Assembly (NCBI GenBank): GCA_905612435.1
Contig: CAJQRZ010000010.1
Coordinates: 62,001 to 126,000, forward strand
Origin: an uncultured Candidatus Pelagibacter sp.
Lineage (GTDB): Bacteria > Pseudomonadota > Alphaproteobacteria > Pelagibacterales > Pelagibacteraceae
Reading direction: 5' to 3'
DNA length: 64,000 bases
The notes beneath the pieces are model-generated. The model had not been told where the DNA came from. It searched no databases and saw only the letters and a list, made by a program, of their open reading frames with translations. Made by a program: the position numbers and the translations under genes. Of the stretch, positions 60,260 through 64,000 are shown one piece after another. The first letter of the stretch is position 1, and every line of letters starts with the position of its first letter.

Positions 60260-61006
60260 TTAATTTCCTGATAACAACTTTCCAAATCCTAGAATAGAGT
60301 CAGTTTTTCCAATACTTTGTAAAGTATCCCAAATTAAAACTTGATTGCTGCATAAAACAATTTTATTTAATTTTTTTTCAAGTTTATCAATAATTGAGAG
60401 TGCCGGTAAATTTGTGCAAGAAAGAAAAACTGCTTCAGCACCTTCCAATTCCATATTCGAAATAACATTAAATAAGTGATCTGGATCAATTTTAGCAATA
60501 TCGCCATCAATTGAAATATCAAAATATGAATTTGAAGTTACAATAAAATCTTCTTTTTTAAAATAATCAACTACTTCATCATTTAATTCTTTTGAATAAG
60601 GTGTAAAAATTGCAACTTTACTTATATTTAATTTTTTTAAAGCATTACTAGCTGCAGTACTTGGTGTCGTAACTTTTGCTTCTGGTTTAGCTAATTCAAT
60701 TTTTTTTTTTATTGAATCATAGCCTACTGCAATCGTTCCAGATGTACATCCATATACTACACAATCTAATTTTTCATCAGGCAAGATATCACTTGAAACT
60801 TCAGTTACTGTTTTAGACATTTTAATTAGATTTTCACTAGTTAGAGGTGAATAACAATGAATACGGTTAACAAAAAGATCAATATTCATATTTCTGGTTA
60901 CATTAATAAAGTCTTTTTCAATCATAAAATCAGTAGCTAAAGCAATTAATCCTACTTTGGGATTAACACTAGAGTTATATTTTGGTTCTATTTTTATTGA
61001 ATGCAT
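60260..61006 (-). CDS. eutA: EutA-like Asp/Glu racemase-superfamily protein
   Basis: A 248-residue protein of the arylmalonate decarboxylase/maleate isomerase/EutA group. The two catalytic cysteines of the superfamily are in CVVYGCTSGTIAVG and AVFLSCTNLPALSI, about 100 residues apart. TTPSTAASNALKKL and VAIFTPYSKELNDEV complete the pattern. In ectoine utilisation clusters eutA precedes the genes for EutB, EutC and the hydrolase EutD; here only the hydrolase follows, two bases away. Its role in those clusters is not well settled. It is the first gene of the minus-strand unit leading into potABCD. Confidence 0.8.
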   Translation of the reverse strand: MHSIKIEPKYNSSVNPKVGLIALATDFMIEKDFINVTRNMNIDLFVNRIHCYSPLTSENLIKMSKTVTEVSSDILPDEKLDCVVYGCTSGTIAVGYDSIKKKIELAKPEAKVTTPSTAASNALKKLNISKVAIFTPYSKELNDEVVDYFKKEDFIVTSNSYFDISIDGDIAKIDPDHLFNVISNMELEGAEAVFLSCTNLPALSIIDKLEKKLNKIVLCSNQVLIWDTLQSIGKTDSILGFGKLLSGN

Positions 61007-61107
61007 TTTTAAAAATAAAATATATCATAGCCTTTTTACTTTTCACTAAAATTAAAAAAAATGAAAACTAGAGATATTAAATCTAATTAATATGTTAATA
61101 ATATTTT

Positions 61108-62538
61108 ATGCTTGATAAAAGAGACTTTTATATTAATGGTAAATGGAGCAAACCATCAAAAAAAAATGATTTTGAGGTTATTAACCCTTCAAATGAAGAA
61201 CCTTTTGCAACAATCTCTTTGGGACATGAAGAGGATACTAATGCAGCTGTAAAAGCAGCTAAAAATGCTTTTGTTAAATGGAAAGAAGCCTCGAAAGAAG
61301 AGAGAATAGAACTTTTAGAAAAGCTACTTAAAATCTATAAAAAAAAATTTAACGAAATGAGCAATGCAATTTCAATGGAAATGGGTGCCCCTATTGATTG
61401 GTCATCTTCTGCTCAAACTACTTCTGGGCAATCTCATTTAGAAGACTTTATCTTAAGATTAAAAAATTTTAATTTCGAGGAACATTTTGACTCAAAATCA
61501 AATAACTACATATGTTATGAACCAATAGGAGTGTGTGGATTGATTACTCCATGGAATTGGCCAATTAATCAAATAGCACTAAAAGTAGTACCTGCATTAG
61601 CGACAGGTTGTACAATGATACTAAAACCTTCTGAGATAGCACCTATCTCTGCAATGTTGTTTGCTGAAATGATTGATGAAGCAGGTTTTCCATCTGGAGT
61701 TTTTAATTTGTTAAACGGAGATGGAGCTGGTGTTGGAACTCAATTATCCAGTCATCCTGATATTGATTTAATTTCGTTTACAGGGTCAACAAGAGCTGGA
61801 AAGTTAATTTCAAAAAATGCAGCGGATACAATTAAAAAAGTTTGTTTAGAACTCGGTGGAAAAGGTGGAAATATTGTTTTTGCTGATTCTTACCCTAATG
61901 CAATTAGAGATGGAATTAGAAATGTAATGAGCAATTCTGGACAATCATGTGATGCACCAACAAGAATGTTAGTTGAAAAATCTATTTATGAAAGAGCTAT
62001 TAAAGAAGCGGCAGAAGAAGCAAATCTTATAAATGTTGATCTAGCATCAAAGAAAGGTAGTCACATAGGTCCTGTAGTTTCTAAAATGCAATATGATAAA
62101 ATTATCAATCTTATTGAAAGTGGAATTAAAGAAGGTGCTACGTTAGCAGCAGGTGGACCTGATCTACCGAATAATTTAAATAAAGGTTATTTTATCAAAC
62201 CAACAATTTTTACAAATGTTAGAAATGATATGGAGATAGCAAAAAAAGAAATTTTTGGACCAGTTCTATCTATAATTCCATTTGAAACAGAAGATGAAGC
62301 AATAAAAATTACTAATAACACCGAATATGGTCTTGGAAATTATTTGCAAACTGAAGATAAGGAAAAGGCTCACAGAGTAGCAAAAAAATTAAGATCAGGT
62401 TGTGTTTATATAAATGGTAACGCAGCTGACCCAGGAACTCCCTTTGGAGGATACAGGCAATCAGGAAATGGACGCGAAGGTGGAGTTTGGGGTTTAGAAG
62501 AATACCTCGAAGTTAAAACCATCACTGGCTGGAAATAA
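61108..62538 (+). CDS. NAD(P)-dependent aldehyde dehydrogenase (paralogue)
   Basis: A 476-residue enzyme with ITPWNWPINQIALKVVPALA, SFTGSTRAGKLISKNA, LELGGKGGNIVF, SNSGQSCDAPTRM (catalytic cysteine) and EIFGPVLSIIPF. It is a close relative of the enzyme at 38553-39989, sharing the opening MLDK..FYING and most motif blocks. Divergent placement beside eutA-doeA makes an aspartate-semialdehyde dehydrogenase role (DoeC-like) plausible, while the other copy sits with a ureohydrolase. The start is 101 bases from the eutA start; no convincing promoter is visible in that gap. Confidence 0.93.
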   Translation: MLDKRDFYINGKWSKPSKKNDFEVINPSNEEPFATISLGHEEDTNAAVKAAKNAFVKWKEASKEERIELLEKLLKIYKKKFNEMSNAISMEMGAPIDWSSSAQTTSGQSHLEDFILRLKNFNFEEHFDSKSNNYICYEPIGVCGLITPWNWPINQIALKVVPALATGCTMILKPSEIAPISAMLFAEMIDEAGFPSGVFNLLNGDGAGVGTQLSSHPDIDLISFTGSTRAGKLISKNAADTIKKVCLELGGKGGNIVFADSYPNAIRDGIRNVMSNSGQSCDAPTRMLVEKSIYERAIKEAAEEANLINVDLASKKGSHIGPVVSKMQYDKIINLIESGIKEGATLAAGGPDLPNNLNKGYFIKPTIFTNVRNDMEIAKKEIFGPVLSIIPFETEDEAIKITNNTEYGLGNYLQTEDKEKAHRVAKKLRSGCVYINGNAADPGTPFGGYRQSGNGREGGVWGLEEYLEVKTITGWK

Positions 62539-62559
62539 ATTAATATCTCAATTTAAATC

Positions 62560-63201
62560 ATGCATCTAATTCACAGAGGTATATTAAACAAAAGTTACAA
62601 AGAGAATAATTTAAAATCATTTAAGGCATCATTCAAAAAAGGTTATGGAATTGAAACAGATATACATGCTACAAAAGATAACAAATTTATATGTTTTCAC
62701 GATTTTACTTTAAAAAAAATATTTAAAATAAACAAAAGTATAAAAAACTTAAATTACAAAGATCTAAATAATATCAGCAAAAATAATAAAGTTGAGATAC
62801 CTCTTTTAAAAGATTTATTAATATCATCTAAAACAAAACATTATTTATTCATCGAAATAAAACCTTTATTTTCAAAAATTCTATTAGAAAAACTATTAAA
62901 AGAAACAAATAAATTTAAAAAATGTGTGTTTATATCTTTTAAAGAAAAAAATATTTACGATTTATTGAAAATTAAAAAAGTAACGAACGTAGGTTTATCT
63001 TTTCCCTCAAATATAAGTGTAAAAACAATTATTAAGAAATCTAAAAATAAAAATGTGAACTGCTTAATTTTGGATAAATATTTTATTAATAATAAAAAAA
63101 TACAAGAAATTAAAAAAAATAAATATTTTTACACAATTAAAAGTAAAAAAGAATTTTTTAAATATAGTAAAAAAAATAATTTAATTTTTGAAAACTTGTA
63201 A
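62560..63201 (+). CDS. Glycerophosphodiester phosphodiesterase
   Basis: A TIM-barrel phosphodiesterase of 213 residues that would release glycerol-3-phosphate and an alcohol such as choline or ethanolamine from phosphodiesters. The family motifs are present: HLIHRGILNKSYKENNLKSF (H-R-G and substrate asparagine), YGIETDIHATKDNKFICFHD (E-x-D and H-D) and LFIEIKP. It has no signal peptide and is somewhat shorter than the usual 240-250. Lysine content rises strongly toward the C-terminus. It follows the aldehyde dehydrogenase by 21 bases. Confidence 0.85.
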   Translation: MHLIHRGILNKSYKENNLKSFKASFKKGYGIETDIHATKDNKFICFHDFTLKKIFKINKSIKNLNYKDLNNISKNNKVEIPLLKDLLISSKTKHYLFIEIKPLFSKILLEKLLKETNKFKKCVFISFKEKNIYDLLKIKKVTNVGLSFPSNISVKTIIKKSKNKNVNCLILDKYFINNKKIQEIKKNKYFYTIKSKKEFFKYSKKNNLIFENL

Positions 63202-63203
63202 GC

Positions 63204-64000
63204 CTATTTTTTAAGAAAATTTAATCTTCCTAAAATTTCATCTCTATCCATGTAATACCCTTGTAAATGTCGATGACCAGAATTTGGATCAAAAGCAGTT
63301 CTTCCATGGAGGGCCCTTCTGTTATTAAATGAAAAAATATCGCCTGGCTCTAATCTAAATTTAATTTGAAATTTATCATCATGTAAAAGATTTCCAAATC
63401 TACGATGTGCTTCATACACCTTGTTCATAATATTAGGATGACAATCTAATGTGTCCATAGTAGCTACACTAAATCTTATATCGTTATAATCTCCATCTTT
63501 AGTTAATGAAATCGCAGTCGCATGAAAGCCTCTAATTAATTCTTGAGTATAATCTTTATCTTTAAATTTTATTGGAACATTCACTAAAGTTTCAAAAATA
63601 TCTTTTTCGTTTCTTCTTAAATAATCAGCTACCGCAAATCCATCTACGGATGAAGAATTTCCCCCTTCTGCAGAGTTAATTAGGCAATGAAGAAATTGAT
63701 ACCCCGGTGGTGTTTCAAACCAAGGTAAGTCCATATGATTTTTTAGAGCATGCGCTGTATACGCTGAATTATTTGGTTTTGGTATATTAATAACTTCAAA
63801 AGGTGTGTTAAAAAAAGTTTGCCTAGTATGACTTATTCTATTTAAAACTGGAAATGCTGACTCTTTTTCAAGTGGAGTATTCTTTACAATTGCAATTCCT
63901 TTATAATGTAAAAGTTCTAGCCATTTAATTAGACCTTCTTCACTATTTAAAATTTCATCATGTCCTATACTTATGGAATTTAAATTTTTTTCTAAAGAGC
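63204..64000 (-). CDS. Gamma-butyrobetaine dioxygenase/TauD-family oxygenase (partial)
   Basis: A 2-oxoglutarate/Fe(II) oxygenase read off the right edge of the window; 265 codons are visible and the start lies beyond base 64000. Iron ligands are the H-x-D of KNHMDLPWFETPPG and the late histidine in NNRRALHGRTAFDP. Arginine of SGHRHLQGYY would bind 2-oxoglutarate. LLHYKGIAIVKNTP near the visible N-terminus and HCLINSAEGGNSSSVDGF are typical of gamma-butyrobetaine hydroxylase, which makes carnitine. The related trimethyllysine dioxygenase or another betaine-acting enzyme is possible. It ends two bases from the facing phosphodiesterase gene. Confidence 0.85.
   Translation of the reverse strand, partial: SLEKNLNSISIGHDEILNSEEGLIKWLELLHYKGIAIVKNTPLEKESAFPVLNRISHTRQTFFNTPFEVINIPKPNNSAYTAHALKNHMDLPWFETPPGYQFLHCLINSAEGGNSSSVDGFAVADYLRRNEKDIFETLVNVPIKFKDKDYTQELIRGFHATAISLTKDGDYNDIRFSVATMDTLDCHPNIMNKVYEAHRRFGNLLHDDKFQIKFRLEPGDIFSFNNRRALHGRTAFDPNSGHRHLQGYYMDRDEILGRLNFLKK

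Noticed and set aside
61007-61107. Bidirectional promoter between eutA and the aldehyde dehydrogenase
   Set aside because: Only A/T-rich sequence with several partial -10 matches. No -35 box at a proper distance on either strand.
1-64000. tRNA, rRNA, CRISPR arrays, insertion sequences, attachment sites
   Set aside because: The short gaps were read for tRNA T-loop sequence, direct repeats and transposase-like frames. None was found.

Overview
The window looks like a piece of a streamlined, AT-rich marine alphaproteobacterial genome, most likely SAR11 (Pelagibacterales, 'Candidatus Pelagibacter'-like). The reasons are the very low GC content with A/T homopolymers throughout, intergenic gaps of a few bases, tail-to-tail overlapping stop codons, and the gene set: glycine betaine and polyamine-type ABC importers, methylated-amine metabolism through gamma-glutamyl intermediates, an AmtB transporter, and a stand-alone SoxB-like oxidase. 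The lineage is an inference from content and remembered gene order; no search was run. No rRNA, tRNA, CRISPR, insertion sequence or phage gene was seen, and no gap without a gene exceeds about 215 bases.

Layout. Bases 1-4757 (minus) hold a glycine betaine-type ABC importer: the binding protein OpuAC with its own promoter and terminator, three small envelope proteins (one with MORN repeats), then the ATPase and a permease cut by the window start. Divergently, 4910-7582 encodes a DUF1989-GcvT fusion and a MarR-like protein. Bases 7585-13282 (minus) are a serine-cycle-type operon: malyl-CoA lyase, malate-CoA ligase (mtkA, mtkB) and PEP carboxylase. Serine-glyoxylate aminotransferase faces the other way at 13494. 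Bases 14786-21343 are an N-methylglutamate module: SoxB-like flavoprotein, GmaS, MgsA, MgsB, MgsC and an unknown protein. They are followed by AmtB with a small membrane protein, and by a second, Rhizobium-like glxBCD-glnT set (23390-27658) with a diaminopropionate ammonia-lyase-like enzyme and a photolyase.

Bases 30244-37338 (minus) are a housekeeping run: ZapE, a cupin, BamB, a YfgM-like protein, aconitase, a LysE exporter and CsaA. Bases 37366-42400 hold an ArgE-like deacylase, an agmatinase/guanidinobutyrase next to an aldehyde dehydrogenase, a zinc-peptidase-like protein and a cyclophilin. Bases 42394-49266 contain two divergent Rieske oxygenases. The rightward unit continues with a VOC protein, an EutQ-like cupin, a third glutamine-synthetase-like ligase and a MetX-like alpha/beta hydrolase, and is the best candidate here for an undescribed amine-catabolic pathway. 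A lysine/glutamate-rich coiled-coil protein and a FadN/thiolase pair follow.

The right end carries a potABCD-type importer read in the same direction as a 2OG-Fe(II) oxygenase, an ectoine-hydrolase-like M24 enzyme and an EutA-like protein. It also has a second copy of the aldehyde dehydrogenase, a glycerophosphodiester phosphodiesterase, and a gamma-butyrobetaine dioxygenase-like gene cut by the window end.

Taken together, most of the window appears to import and dismantle small nitrogenous osmolytes and methylated amines. Carbon could be recovered as one-carbon units and acetyl-CoA/glyoxylate, and nitrogen as glutamate or ammonium.
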